Of a stretch of 64,000 nucleotides of DNA, positions 14,827 to 24,384 are shown piece by piece. The notes under the pieces were generated by a model that worked only from the letters and a program-made list of their open reading frames with translations, did not search any database and was not told the origin of the DNA. The stretch's first letter is position 1. Every line of letters begins with the position of its first letter. The translations under genes and the position numbers were made by a program. This DNA is from Emcibacter sp. (lineage in GTDB: Bacteria; Pseudomonadota; Alphaproteobacteria; Sphingomonadales; Emcibacteraceae): positions 3,396,001 through 3,460,000 of the forward strand of contig NZ_OY776217.1 of assembly GCF_963675455.1 (NCBI RefSeq). Reading direction: 5' to 3'.

Positions 14827-15825
14827 ATGGCTATTGTGGTTACCGGCGCCGCCGGATTTATCGGATTTCATGTCTCCCGCCTGCTTCTCGGGCGCGGTGA
14901 GGAAGTCATCGGCATTGATATCGTCAACGATTATTATTCTGTCGAGCTGAAAGAAGCCCGACTGGCGCTGCTCGAGGAAAATCCCAATTTTACGTTCCAC
15001 AAGATCGACTTTTCCGATTTCAACGCCCTTAAAAGCGCCCTTGATCAGCATAAAATCAGCCATGTGGTGCATCTCGGCGCCCAGGCCGGGGTTCGTTACT
15101 CACTCACCAACCCGTTCGCCTATGCCCAATCGAACCTGATCGGCCACCTCAATGTGATGGAATATTGCCGCCACCTGGATAATTTCGAACATATGGTCTA
15201 TGCCTCCTCTTCATCGGTCTATGGCGGCAACAAGAATATGCCGTTCTCGGTCGATGACCGGGTGGATAATCCGGTATCGCTTTATGCGGCGACCAAAAAG
15301 TCTGACGAGCTGATGAGCCAGAGTTACGCCCATCTGTTCCGGCTGCCGCAGACGGGCCTGCGCTTCTTCACCGTGTATGGCCCCTGGGGCCGTCCCGACA
15401 TGGCCATGTGGATCTTTACCAAGAATATTCTGGCCGGCAAGCCGATCCCGGTATTCAACCACGGCGACATGCTGCGCGACTTCACCTTTATCGAGGATAT
15501 CATCGACGGTGTGGTCCGCTGTATGGATAACCCGCCGAAAGACGACGGCACCATGCACACCATCGGCTCCAATGCCCCGCACCGGGTCTATAACATCGGC
15601 AACAACAATACCGAAAAGCTGACGGACATGATCGGCGTACTGGAGAAAGCCTTGGGCAAGAAGGCTGAAATGGAGCTTCTGCCCATGCAGCCGGGCGATG
15701 TGAAGGAAACCGCCGCCGATATTTCCGCCATCCAGAAGGACCTGGGGTTTGAACCCAAGACCAAGATCGAGGAAGGCATTCCGCAGTTCGTGCACTGGTA
15801 CAAAAATTACCACAAAATCAACTAG
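14827..15825 (+). CDS. NAD-dependent epimerase, UDP-glucuronate 4-epimerase type
   Basis: A 332-residue extended short-chain dehydrogenase. VVTGAAGFIGFHVSRLL (residues 4-20) is the NAD-binding glycine motif; YASSSSVYGGNKNMPF supplies the catalytic serine, and SLYAATKKSDE the YxxxK pair. The NDYYSVELKEARL segment after strand 2 and the overall length are typical of the CapI/LpsL group, which converts UDP-glucuronate to UDP-galacturonate for capsule or LPS. It is followed 12 bases later by the YdcF-like gene, and a nucleotide sugar dehydrogenase lies convergently downstream, giving a small sugar-nucleotide cluster. Substrate choice is inferred from the family. Confidence 0.9.
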   Translation: MAIVVTGAAGFIGFHVSRLLLGRGEEVIGIDIVNDYYSVELKEARLALLEENPNFTFHKIDFSDFNALKSALDQHKISHVVHLGAQAGVRYSLTNPFAYAQSNLIGHLNVMEYCRHLDNFEHMVYASSSSVYGGNKNMPFSVDDRVDNPVSLYAATKKSDELMSQSYAHLFRLPQTGLRFFTVYGPWGRPDMAMWIFTKNILAGKPIPVFNHGDMLRDFTFIEDIIDGVVRCMDNPPKDDGTMHTIGSNAPHRVYNIGNNNTEKLTDMIGVLEKALGKKAEMELLPMQPGDVKETAADISAIQKDLGFEPKTKIEEGIPQFVHWYKNYHKIN

Positions 15826-15837
15826 ACAGGATCACAA

Positions 15838-16653
15838 ATGGAGTGGGGGAATTTCATCACCCGATCAATCTGGGCGCTTCTGCAGCCCAGCAATAGCCTG
15901 CTTCTGATACTGATCATCGGCCTGTTCCTCAGCTGGCGCCGCCGGATCAAATGCGGACTCAGGCTTGCCACATTCTCCCTTGTCTGCCTGATCCTGATCG
16001 GCATCAGCCCCGTTGGCCAGTGGCTGGCGGTGCCGCTGGAAAAGCGATTTGCCGACTACCGGGCCCTGCCGGAAGGCGAATTCGCCGGTATTATCGTCCT
16101 TGGCGGGGCGGAAATTACATACCTGAGCGGGGTTCATGACCAGGCCATTCTGAGCGGGCGGTCCGAACGGCTCATCGCCGGGGTCAAGCTGGCGCGGCTT
16201 TTTCCCGGCCTGCAGGTCATCCATACCGGCGGTCTTGGCAAGGAAGAGGGCTGGACCGAGAATAAGGTGGCCGGTAGTTTCTTCAGTGATGTGGGACTTG
16301 ATCCGGCGCGCGTGCTATTTGACAACAAGGCCTATAACACCTGGACCAATGCCACCGAAAGCCTGCAGTTGATCAGGGACAAGGGGCTGGATGACAAGGG
16401 CACCTGGCTTCTTGTCACCAGCGCCAATCATATGCCGCGCTCGGTGGGCGCCTTCCGCAAGGCAGGGTTCAAAGTCCGCCCTTACCCGGTCGATTTCGGC
16501 ACTGATCTCACCTACACATCGTTCCCGGACTTCGAAAGCGGCAAGAACCTCGGCGTTTTTGACGATACCGCCCATGAATGGCTCGGGCTTCTGGTTTATT
16601 ATGCGACCGGACGATCCAGCAGCCTGTTCCCCGACACAGAAGACCTCAAATAA
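15838..16653 (+). CDS. YdcF/ElyC-family (DUF218) membrane protein
   Basis: A 271-residue protein with two N-terminal membrane helices (SLLLILIIGLFLSW and ATFSLVCLILIGISPVG) and a DUF218 domain from about residue 80: GIIVLGGAEITYLSG at the start, TGGLGKEEGW and then a conserved N...TWTNATES region, and LLVTSANHMPRSVGAFRKAG with the family's SAxHMPR motif. ElyC, SanA and YdcF of enterobacteria have this design and affect envelope polymer synthesis, though the reaction is unsettled. It is co-oriented with the epimerase (12-base gap) and ends just before a bidirectional terminator. Confidence 0.85.
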   Translation: MEWGNFITRSIWALLQPSNSLLLILIIGLFLSWRRRIKCGLRLATFSLVCLILIGISPVGQWLAVPLEKRFADYRALPEGEFAGIIVLGGAEITYLSGVHDQAILSGRSERLIAGVKLARLFPGLQVIHTGGLGKEEGWTENKVAGSFFSDVGLDPARVLFDNKAYNTWTNATESLQLIRDKGLDDKGTWLLVTSANHMPRSVGAFRKAGFKVRPYPVDFGTDLTYTSFPDFESGKNLGVFDDTAHEWLGLLVYYATGRSSSLFPDTEDLK

Positions 16654-16655
16654 AA

Positions 16656-16677
16656 ACCCCGGCAACCAGGCCGGGGT
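16656..16677. terminator. Bidirectional intrinsic terminator
   Basis: ACCCCGGC/GCCGGGGT form an 8-bp stem with an AACCAG loop. On the - strand it is followed by TTTTATTTG, a good U-run for the dehydrogenase transcript; on the + strand it ends the YdcF transcript with a weaker TCTT tract. It sits between the two convergent stops. Confidence 0.85.
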
Positions 16678-16702
16678 CTTCTGAAAATCTAACTTCACAA
16701 AA

Positions 16703-17992
16703 TCAAAGCTGCCATTTGCGAAGGGTAGCGGGTTTTTTCATATCCTTCCACATGGCCTTGATATCGGCAATCAGGCCACCCGGCTCCAGAACTCGTTCAA
16801 AGAAGTCCGCTGTAAGACCGGCATATTCGTCATGGGACACTGCCCCGACGACAGCCACATACTCGCCTTCAGGAATGGCGTTCAGGTCAGGCACCAGCTT
16901 GATCTTGTAATATTTCTCGGCCTCTTCCGGATAGGCAGCCGCATCGGCAACATCCACCGTGAAACCCCGACGTTTCAGGCTGTTGATCAGGTCAACGGAC
17001 TTGGTATTACGCAGATCAGGACAGTTTTCCTTGAAGGTCAGGCCAAGCACCAGGATTTTGCCGCTGCCTGTGAGCTGCGCGGCAATGCGCTCAGCCACGA
17101 AATCGGCCATACCGTCATTGATGGCGCGACCGGACAGGATAATACGCGGATCATGATTGATCTGTTTGGCCCGTTCGGCCAGATAGAAGGGATCAACCCC
17201 GATACAATGACCACCCACAAGGCCAGGTTTGAAATTCAGGAAGTTCCATTTGGTGCCGGCAGCTTCCAGAACGTCATAGACGCTGATGCCGAGCTTCTGG
17301 AAAATCATGGTGATTTCGTTGATAAAGGCGATATTGATATCACGCTGGGCATTTTCGATGACCTTGGCCGCCTCTGCCGCACGAATGCTGGCAGCCGGGA
17401 AAACCCCGCCGCTGGTTACCGCACCATAAAGTTCCGTCAGAACCTGGACTACCTCCGGTGTCTGGCCTGAAATCACCTTGGTGATTTTATCAACGGTATG
17501 TTCCTTGTCGCCCGGGTTGATGCGTTCCGGCGAATAACCGAGGTAGAAGTCCTCGCCGCATTTCAGGCCGGAGGTTTCCTCCAGCACCGGACCACACAGT
17601 TCCTCGGTCACACCAGGATAAACCGTGCTTTCAAAAACAACGATCGATCCTTTGGAAATCACCGGACCAAGCATCTCGCAGGCGGAACGCACCGGGCTCA
17701 GGTCAGGTTTATTATTGTCATCCACCGGCGTCGGCACGGTGACGATATAGACAGACGCGTCCCTGATAGCTGCCGGATCGGCGGTATAGCTGATCGTGCT
17801 TGCCTTGAGATTTTCCTCGCTGACTTCCTCTGTGCGGTCAAATCCGCCTTCCAGTTCCCTGATCCGTTTTTCGCTGATGTCAAAACCGACAGTCTGAAAC
17901 TTTTTAGCCAGGGCGATGGCCAGCGGCAGTCCCACATAGCCTAGGCCGACAACCACAATCCGTGAATCTTTATTGTATGAGATATTTGTCAT
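16703..17992 (-). CDS. Nucleotide sugar dehydrogenase (UDP-N-acetylhexosamine 6-dehydrogenase, TviB/WbpO type)
   Basis: A 429-residue UDP-glucose/GDP-mannose dehydrogenase family enzyme. Residues about 11-30 hold the NAD site VVVGLGYVGLPLAIALA; VFESTVYPGVTEE and YSPERINPGD follow; VGGHCIGVDPFYLA (about residue 256 onward) carries the catalytic cysteine; GLTFKENCPDLRNTKS belongs to the C-terminal domain. This version of the motifs fits the WbpO/TviB group that oxidises UDP-GlcNAc or UDP-GalNAc to the uronic acid for capsule or O-antigen. It has its own promoter region with tandem 21-bp repeats (18072-18113) and ends at a bidirectional terminator. Exact substrate is not certain. Confidence 0.9.
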   Translation of the reverse strand: MTNISYNKDSRIVVVGLGYVGLPLAIALAKKFQTVGFDISEKRIRELEGGFDRTEEVSEENLKASTISYTADPAAIRDASVYIVTVPTPVDDNNKPDLSPVRSACEMLGPVISKGSIVVFESTVYPGVTEELCGPVLEETSGLKCGEDFYLGYSPERINPGDKEHTVDKITKVISGQTPEVVQVLTELYGAVTSGGVFPAASIRAAEAAKVIENAQRDINIAFINEITMIFQKLGISVYDVLEAAGTKWNFLNFKPGLVGGHCIGVDPFYLAERAKQINHDPRIILSGRAINDGMADFVAERIAAQLTGSGKILVLGLTFKENCPDLRNTKSVDLINSLKRRGFTVDVADAAAYPEEAEKYYKIKLVPDLNAIPEGEYVAVVGAVSHDEYAGLTADFFERVLEPGGLIADIKAMWKDMKKPATLRKWQL

Positions 17993-18071
17993 TGTGTTCT
18001 CTGTTTATTATCCTGTTAGAAACTTCCTCTGATCCTGTCCCAAGCTATAACGCCCAATTCTTAAAAAAATA

Positions 18072-18113
18072 ATACTTCGCCTCTTAAAAAACATACTTCA
18101 CATCTTTAAAAAC
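18072..18113. repeat. Two tandem ~21-bp repeats upstream of the dehydrogenase gene
   Basis: ATACTTC-GCC-TCTTAAAAAAC and ATACTTC-ACA-TCTTTAAAAAC start 21 bases apart, two DNA turns, about 80-120 bases before the dehydrogenase start. Same-face tandem sites suit cooperative binding of a regulator. No known consensus is recognised. Confidence 0.45.
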
Positions 18114-18139
18114 ACAGATCACAGGCGAAAATCAGCTTG

Positions 18140-20560
18140 TCAGTCAAGAATATGCCTCCAGTCCTGCTCCAGTCGATGTTTTTCACCAACAGACAGGATG
18201 TCATATAGTCCGGCTCCATGGTCGAACCGCTGTCCGCCATCCCGGCCCAGCGCCCTGAATTCCAGATCAAGATCGTGCCTCGAAGGTTTATACCAGAAAA
18301 GACCGAAGGGTACTTTCATATAAATCCCCTTGTCAAAGGATCCGCTGCCGAAGTCCTCCGTCGACATATCGGTAACGGTTGCAAACAGGCCAATCCGGAT
18401 GCCATTGTCAAACCGACGGGATACATCAAGGGTCGCCCCCCAGTCACCGGCAAGATATCTTCCCGCACTGAGCACAGTGGAAAGATTAAATCTGCTGTTC
18501 TCCAGATACAGACTCATGTGTCCTGTCACAGTATCATAATCCCGGAATTCAAAAAGCTGGTCATAGTCGCGCTGTTTGACCCAGTTCAGTTCCCCGCCCA
18601 GGGCCCAGTGCGTGTCACGGGGTTTAAAAAGAACCTCTGCACCCAGGCCGCCGTACATGGACTCCAGAAGTCCGGCGCTCAGACGCGTATAGATTTCCGG
18701 GGCCGGATTTTCAATATAGTTGACCTGCACCCTTTTGAGGGTCGGCGTATCCGTATCGGCATATCGGCCGATATCACTGCGGACCGCCGGTACATTATCA
18801 TCCGGCCTCGGTGAAATATCCTGCAGGTTACCAACAATCTTCTGCCGAACTTCTGCCGTGACATCGAGACCTTCAAAGAAATTATATCGGGCAAACAACA
18901 CAGCATAGAGGTCAGCCTTGAACCTGTCACTGCCGGTGCCGCCAAAATGACTGGCGATTTCGGGCAGGATATCCCACTCAAACGGACCGGTGGACGTCCG
19001 GGCAATGACGCCCTCATCCTCCGTCATGCCACTGTCGAATTCATTTATATCGGCTGTTGCATAAATTTCCTCAGGGCTACCCTGATAACTGGCCGCTTTC
19101 TCGAACTCCTTTCGAAACAGGGAAAGTCTCGAAAGCTCAAGTCCCCTGTCGGTAGAGACAACATCAAATACCTCGACCTGGTCCGGCATTGTTGTCGTCA
19201 AAACCCGGGCCACCCGGCCTGCATTTTTCGGAAGTTCCGCATAGGGGCCTGCCTGCTTGTGAACCTCGGCCCGAAGTTCCCCGACCCGCACCGATAACGG
19301 TTCAAGATCGTTTTCTTTCAGTTTTAACAATGTTGCCTCGGCCAGGTTCCTGTTTTCGGCTGCGTTGCTTAAATTCCGGGAGGCTTTCTCCCGGAGAAAA
19401 ACATCGCTCTTTTCAAAAAGCACAATGGCCGCCCGGCCGATTTCGTCTTTGCGACGAGCATGCAAATTCTGTGTCCCATTATCCTGATCCTGAAATCTCA
19501 GGGTGGCCTCCGGATATGCCAGAAGAACCGCTCCAAGTGCAGTCATGTTATCCGTCACCGATTTCTCATTCCTGACCAGATCGAAAACATATCCATCGGC
19601 CTCTACAGAAATGGCCTGAACCCGGAAGCCAAGCCCCCTCAGGCGCTCAAAGGTAATATCATTATCAAGCGTTTCTTCGGCAGCTATACCGGGGAGTGGC
19701 GTATCTGAACCGGTGGACCGGACATGAATTGGCACAGGATTCCTGCCTTTTGACCAGTCAGCAATTCTCAGGCGGTGCAGATTACCTTTAAGGACAAGGC
19801 GAAATGTGACCCGATCTCCATAGTCATATCCCACTGCCAGATCAACCCAGGGCACAGGGCTGTAGTTGAGACCAAAATTAAACGAAGAGCTGTCCTTCAG
19901 ATGGGAGAGTTGTGGAACATTGTCCGTATCCAGACTGCTGTATTCCATTTTCAAACTCAGGCCGTCTATGGGTGTTTGATACTGCATACCGGCAAAAATG
20001 GACATGTCCTTTCCGGCAAAATAGCTACCGAAAGGAATTGCTCCGTCATCACTGCCTGTGTCCCGGTTGTCGAAGTTATCATCCAACACTTTGAAGATAT
20101 TTCCGAACCCGCCCCGACTGGATAAAATGCCCCACCCGAACCCCAGGGTAAAATCAAAATCGTGATAGCGTTTGCTGGCAACAATATATTCGGCGCTGTA
20201 TTTTCCTGCCCCCAGCATATCCTGAAATCCAATAGCCAGGGCAGGCCTAAAATCAGCTTCCTCGAACAACCTGATCTTCACATCCAGTGACCGGTCCAGT
20301 CCCTTGTCAGGAGAATGTTCATCAGCATAACTCAGAGTTGTTTCCAGCCACGGCGTCGCCTGCCATGTAGTGAACAGGCGTGTGGTTTTTTCGTCATAAT
20401 GTACACCAACAGACAGGTCCCCGTCCGGCGCAAAGCGGGCATTGCGCATATCCAGCAGACCAATCCCGCCGAAATTACCCGCCGAAATGCCCTCAGCAAA
20501 GGCAGGCGACAGCAGACTGGAGAGAGCAGGCAATATGATGGCCATTTTCAGGATCATCAT
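18140..20560 (-). CDS. YjbH-like outer-membrane exopolysaccharide protein
   Basis: About 806 residues, YjbH (DUF940) family. The start at ATG 20560 is favoured because AAAGAGG lies seven bases upstream and a signal peptide (MMILKMAIILPALSSLLSPA) begins there; a longer form from ATG 20614 would overlap the stop of the SLBB gene as TGATG but has no ribosome site. The mature protein starts GISAGNFGGIGLLDMRNARF, the usual YjbH opening, and is rich in amphipathic beta strands, as expected for an outer-membrane barrel. YjbH is thought to act in secretion of an extracellular polysaccharide. It forms a transcription unit with the upstream SLBB export protein, with which it should work. Confidence 0.82.
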   Translation of the reverse strand: MMILKMAIILPALSSLLSPAFAEGISAGNFGGIGLLDMRNARFAPDGDLSVGVHYDEKTTRLFTTWQATPWLETTLSYADEHSPDKGLDRSLDVKIRLFEEADFRPALAIGFQDMLGAGKYSAEYIVASKRYHDFDFTLGFGWGILSSRGGFGNIFKVLDDNFDNRDTGSDDGAIPFGSYFAGKDMSIFAGMQYQTPIDGLSLKMEYSSLDTDNVPQLSHLKDSSSFNFGLNYSPVPWVDLAVGYDYGDRVTFRLVLKGNLHRLRIADWSKGRNPVPIHVRSTGSDTPLPGIAAEETLDNDITFERLRGLGFRVQAISVEADGYVFDLVRNEKSVTDNMTALGAVLLAYPEATLRFQDQDNGTQNLHARRKDEIGRAAIVLFEKSDVFLREKASRNLSNAAENRNLAEATLLKLKENDLEPLSVRVGELRAEVHKQAGPYAELPKNAGRVARVLTTTMPDQVEVFDVVSTDRGLELSRLSLFRKEFEKAASYQGSPEEIYATADINEFDSGMTEDEGVIARTSTGPFEWDILPEIASHFGGTGSDRFKADLYAVLFARYNFFEGLDVTAEVRQKIVGNLQDISPRPDDNVPAVRSDIGRYADTDTPTLKRVQVNYIENPAPEIYTRLSAGLLESMYGGLGAEVLFKPRDTHWALGGELNWVKQRDYDQLFEFRDYDTVTGHMSLYLENSRFNLSTVLSAGRYLAGDWGATLDVSRRFDNGIRIGLFATVTDMSTEDFGSGSFDKGIYMKVPFGLFWYKPSRHDLDLEFRALGRDGGQRFDHGAGLYDILSVGEKHRLEQDWRHILD

Positions 20561-20613
20561 CAGCATGCCTCTTTCGGCGCGGCATGACGACAATGACCCC
20601 GGGAAACCTGTCA

Positions 20614-23379
20614 TCAGTTGGTAAAGATGACGGCCAGGGATGCCGCAGAAACAGCAAGGCTTGAGACAATAGAACCGATTTCCTTGACCAGGGTCAGGGT
20701 GTCATACGGGCTCAGGTCTGTCGGCACCACAATCGCTGTTCCGGGAGGAATAGAAAGATTATTATCGCCCCCCCATGACGACAGATTGACCGGCCTTGCC
20801 ACGCCGTTGGGATACACGATATAGACCCGGTCCTCATCGGCAGAGCGTGTAAAACTGCCCACCTCGTTGAGATATTCAGCGACCCCCTTGCCGGATACAA
20901 ACTGGAGGGCGCCGGGATTTAGAACATCGCCGACAGCCACAATAAAGTTCGGCCGTTTCGGAATATAGAGTGCATCCCCCGCTTCAAGAACAATGTCTTT
21001 TGCCGGATCCAACAGCAGCTTGACCGGATCCGCTTCAATAACCACACGCCCAATAACCTCAGCTGAAGCCAGTTGGTCTGTCAGTTGCTGTGCTGCCATC
21101 AAGGAATCCGCATCGATATTTTTCTTGACCGAAGCTGAGACCATAGCCGACTGCAGGGACTGGGCCGTCTGACGAAGCTGCGCCTGCTGGAGTTCCTTCA
21201 CACGTTTTCTGGTAAATATCGCACCGTAAGGATAGGCCTGATCAGTAAATCCGCCGGCCCTGACAATCAGATCCGAGAGTTTCTCACCTTTACGGATTGT
21301 ATAGACACCTGGTTCACGGAATTCGCCGGAGAGTAAAACAGCCCCCGGTTCAAAGTTTGAAAAAAGCGAACTAACCCGGACACCACCGCCCGGATTAATC
21401 AGTATGTTGGAGATATCGTGACTGGTGGAGTCTACATAATCCCAATTCATGTAAAGTTGATTGACGGATTGCTCCATCGTATAGTTGGCAACTTCGATCC
21501 GTGTTTTATTGGCATCATTCGAAAGACCGCCACTTACCGAAAGCAGTGCCTCCAGCGTCGTCTCACGAACAATTGGATAAACACCTGGCTGGCGAACGGC
21601 ACCGTCCACGGAAACAACATATTCCAGTATGAACGGCAGAAGATTCAGAGTTTCATTGAAGACGCTAGGACATAAAACTTCTTCATAATCCTTGTCCTCC
21701 TGCTCTCTTTTCTTCTGTAGCTCTGCTGCCACAGCTTCCTGCTGAAGTTCTCCCATTGTACGGCCTTTAGCCCCCATCAGAATATTGCTTTCAACATCTG
21801 AGCGCAGATCCCCGTCAACCAATTTCTCGCGGTCTCTAATTTTTTCCTCTTCAGTCCCTTTTCGAACAAAAACAGCCCGCACGGCGGTTGCAAACCTTTC
21901 GGATTGCGAATCAGCGATAATCCGGGCAAGATTATCCAGAGGCGCGCAATAATTCTGTCTTTGATACTGATCTTTAAGAGATTTTTTTCCGGTATATTCT
22001 CCGGTCAATATAACTTTTCGCACATCCCCGGAAATGAGATAACCAATATCTTTTCGGCCAAAAAAAACAACCCGGTCCCGATCTTTGAGCTCAATATCCT
22101 GCCCCCCCAACAAGACTTTACGGGGACTGAATTCAATGAGTTTGCGACTGCGCGTTGTTTCATCGACACGGTCTATAGCGCCAAAAAGCATGTAGGGGTC
22201 ATCTTCGAGATTGTCGACACTGCCAAGCATTTTCCTCAGGCTTGAAGCCGACGCCAAAGACCGGACGCCAGGCGCTTTTACATGACCGAGTAGTTCAACC
22301 TTTCCAAGCTGGCTGTTTTCTCTCAGGGACGCGAGCAGGGCTTCTGAACCATGAATCCTGATGTCGCCGGTAACCTCTTCAAAGGTCTGGCGCCCATGCT
22401 TATCCATTGTAACATGGCTGAAACTATATCCACGGGGTCGGATTGTTCCACCGGCAAGTGCAATAGCCTTCTGAAAAGAGATGCCGTCTGCATTGTTCCG
22501 CAACTCATATATTCCGGGCCGCACGACATCTCCATCAACCGCGATGGTCGGCCCAATTACTGGCACAACAATTCGATCACCATCCATAAGCGGAATATCA
22601 ATACCCTGCTGTCCCAGTAACAACCGGTACAGGTCAATGGTAAAAACCTCATGTCCCCGATAAACCTTTATATTCCGCAAAGAGCCGGTTTTTTTAACAC
22701 CTCCGGACATTAGCAATACTTCGAGCCCCGATGACAGGCTTGTGGTTCTGATGACACCAGGCTCAAAAACCTCACCGGCAACAATTACAGAAATCATCCG
22801 GAAAGACGCAAGAGAGACATAGACATTTGTGCCAATCATTGTATCCGCAACAAGATCTTCGAGATTTTTACGGGTTTCTCCCAAAGTCCGTCCAACAACC
22901 GTCAACGGTTTAACGTCCGGCAGGATCACCCGGCCGTTACGATCAACCTTCACACTATAGGAACTGGATTTTGATCCCTGGAACGTCACGACCAATTCGT
23001 CGCCAACGCCCAGAATATAGTTGTCAGAAACCGAGCCGGTGATGACCTCCTGCTGACGGGGAATTTGCTCAAATAATGCATACCCGAACTGGAGCAGTTC
23101 TTCATTGGACAAGCGGGCCTGAAAGTCCTCTTCCAGTCTGGAGAGTTCTTCATACCTTGCCTTCTGAAGTTCTTCACGCTCATAGTTGATTTGCTGCTCG
23201 CGTCCATGATCCAGCGGTGAGGTTATAGTAGTTGGTTGGGAACTGTTTCCTGCCTTCTGTCTCAGGTTTTCCAGAAGCGATTCATCCAGGAACTGGGCCG
23301 TAGCAGACTGCGCAAAAAACAAACAAAAAAGACAGCACAAAAATCGCATTTTGTTCCCAGCCCACATCAACATTCTCAT
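20614..23379 (-). CDS. Multi-SLBB polysaccharide export protein (Wza-like)
   Basis: A large relative of Wza. The reading frame is open to 23469, but the signal peptide (MRFLCCLFCLFFAQSATAQ) shows translation starts at ATG 23379, 23373 or 23349; the last follows GGGA by five bases. After a charged helical segment comes the Poly_export domain (DNYILGVGDELVVTFQGSKS, VDRNGRVILPD) and then several SLBB modules (GEVFEPGVIR, GDVVRPGIYEL, GHVKAPGVRS, GAVRQPGVYP, GEFREPGVYT, GDVLNPGALQ). It ends with a hydrophobic helix (GSIVSSLAVSAASLAVIF). At over 900 residues it is more than twice Wza's length owing to repeated SLBB units. Unlike Wza it shows no lipobox. It forms a unit with the YjbH-like gene and probably builds the export channel. 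Confidence 0.88.
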   Translation of the reverse strand: MRMLMWAGNKMRFLCCLFCLFFAQSATAQFLDESLLENLRQKAGNSSQPTTITSPLDHGREQQINYEREELQKARYEELSRLEEDFQARLSNEELLQFGYALFEQIPRQQEVITGSVSDNYILGVGDELVVTFQGSKSSSYSVKVDRNGRVILPDVKPLTVVGRTLGETRKNLEDLVADTMIGTNVYVSLASFRMISVIVAGEVFEPGVIRTTSLSSGLEVLLMSGGVKKTGSLRNIKVYRGHEVFTIDLYRLLLGQQGIDIPLMDGDRIVVPVIGPTIAVDGDVVRPGIYELRNNADGISFQKAIALAGGTIRPRGYSFSHVTMDKHGRQTFEEVTGDIRIHGSEALLASLRENSQLGKVELLGHVKAPGVRSLASASSLRKMLGSVDNLEDDPYMLFGAIDRVDETTRSRKLIEFSPRKVLLGGQDIELKDRDRVVFFGRKDIGYLISGDVRKVILTGEYTGKKSLKDQYQRQNYCAPLDNLARIIADSQSERFATAVRAVFVRKGTEEEKIRDREKLVDGDLRSDVESNILMGAKGRTMGELQQEAVAAELQKKREQEDKDYEEVLCPSVFNETLNLLPFILEYVVSVDGAVRQPGVYPIVRETTLEALLSVSGGLSNDANKTRIEVANYTMEQSVNQLYMNWDYVDSTSHDISNILINPGGGVRVSSLFSNFEPGAVLLSGEFREPGVYTIRKGEKLSDLIVRAGGFTDQAYPYGAIFTRKRVKELQQAQLRQTAQSLQSAMVSASVKKNIDADSLMAAQQLTDQLASAEVIGRVVIEADPVKLLLDPAKDIVLEAGDALYIPKRPNFIVAVGDVLNPGALQFVSGKGVAEYLNEVGSFTRSADEDRVYIVYPNGVARPVNLSSWGGDNNLSIPPGTAIVVPTDLSPYDTLTLVKEIGSIVSSLAVSAASLAVIFTN

Positions 23380-23490
23380 ACTCTGTCCAACCCCGTGAAT
23401 TCCATTCCTTGTCAGGTTCTGCCTAACCCTGATTTTGCTGCACTCTAGCATAGTTAATATGACTATCAAGTCCAGACCAGAAATACTGTA

Positions 23491-24384
23491 TTATTTCGCA
23501 AATCCGCGGCACGTTTCCACCCAATAATTTTTTGCATCCATTGATATTACTTTCCCGGCGCGATCAGCAGCTTCCATACTTTCAAACAAAGCAAAACAGG
23601 TCGCACCACTGCCGGACATGCCTGCATAGCAACCACCTTCAAAGTCGTTAAGTCTCACGATCAGGGCAGCCACTTCTGGCACACGCAGAGAAGCCGGCGC
23701 CTGAAGATCATTGCGGCTGTCATGCAGAATACGCAGCAACTGTTTCATATCTGCGACTTCAGTCGGCAGGTTTCTTTTCGAAGAGAAGGAAAAACCAGCG
23801 TCTTTCAAGTCACCGAAAATCGTCGCGGTTTCAACAGGAACTCCCGGATTGACCAATAACAGATTAAGGGGAAAATCAACCTTCAACTCCGTAATTTTCT
23901 CACCTGTTCCCTCCATCCTCAGCGGCCGGCTTCGCAGGCAGGCAGGCACATCAGCCCCAAGCGACAGAGCCAGTTCTTCCAGCTCATTGCCGGTCAGCCT
24001 TTCCGGCCATAACCTTGTCAGGAGACGAAGGGCCGCCGCTGCATCCGCCGAGCCGCCGCCGATCCCGGAAGCCACCGGAAGATTCTTGGTCAGGACAAAC
24101 CGGCCGGTGACGAGCTGTCCGGATTTTTCAGAAAATGCCTTTATGGCCCTGCAGACCAGGTTACTTTCATCCGCCTCAAGCCCCTTTGCATAAGGGCCTT
24201 CTATCTCGAATGTCAGGCTGTCCTGGGGATAATAGTCCAGAACATCGCCGCAATCGGCAAACACCACCAGACTGTCCAGCAGGTGATATCCATCTGGCCG
24301 TCTGCCGATCACCCTCAGATCAAGGTTGATTTTAGCCGGCGCCCGTTCCGTCAACAACGGGCTGTTATTTGGATGCATTGCCAT
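23491..24384 (-). CDS. ispE: 4-diphosphocytidyl-2-C-methyl-D-erythritol kinase
   Basis: A 297-residue GHMP kinase. RAPAKINLDLRVIGRRPDGYH near the N-terminus (read as two parts) contains the catalytic lysine region, LPVASGIGGGSADAAAALR is the ATP-binding glycine loop, and GMSGSGATCFALFES is the third GHMP motif. The enzyme phosphorylates CDP-methylerythritol in the MEP route to isoprenoids, so the organism makes isopentenyl diphosphate by this route. Its start lies inside the end of the TPR gene (20-base overlap), so translation is probably coupled. A second ATG at 24378 is possible. Confidence 0.97.
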   Translation of the reverse strand: MAMHPNNSPLLTERAPAKINLDLRVIGRRPDGYHLLDSLVVFADCGDVLDYYPQDSLTFEIEGPYAKGLEADESNLVCRAIKAFSEKSGQLVTGRFVLTKNLPVASGIGGGSADAAAALRLLTRLWPERLTGNELEELALSLGADVPACLRSRPLRMEGTGEKITELKVDFPLNLLLVNPGVPVETATIFGDLKDAGFSFSSKRNLPTEVADMKQLLRILHDSRNDLQAPASLRVPEVAALIVRLNDFEGGCYAGMSGSGATCFALFESMEAADRAGKVISMDAKNYWVETCRGFAK

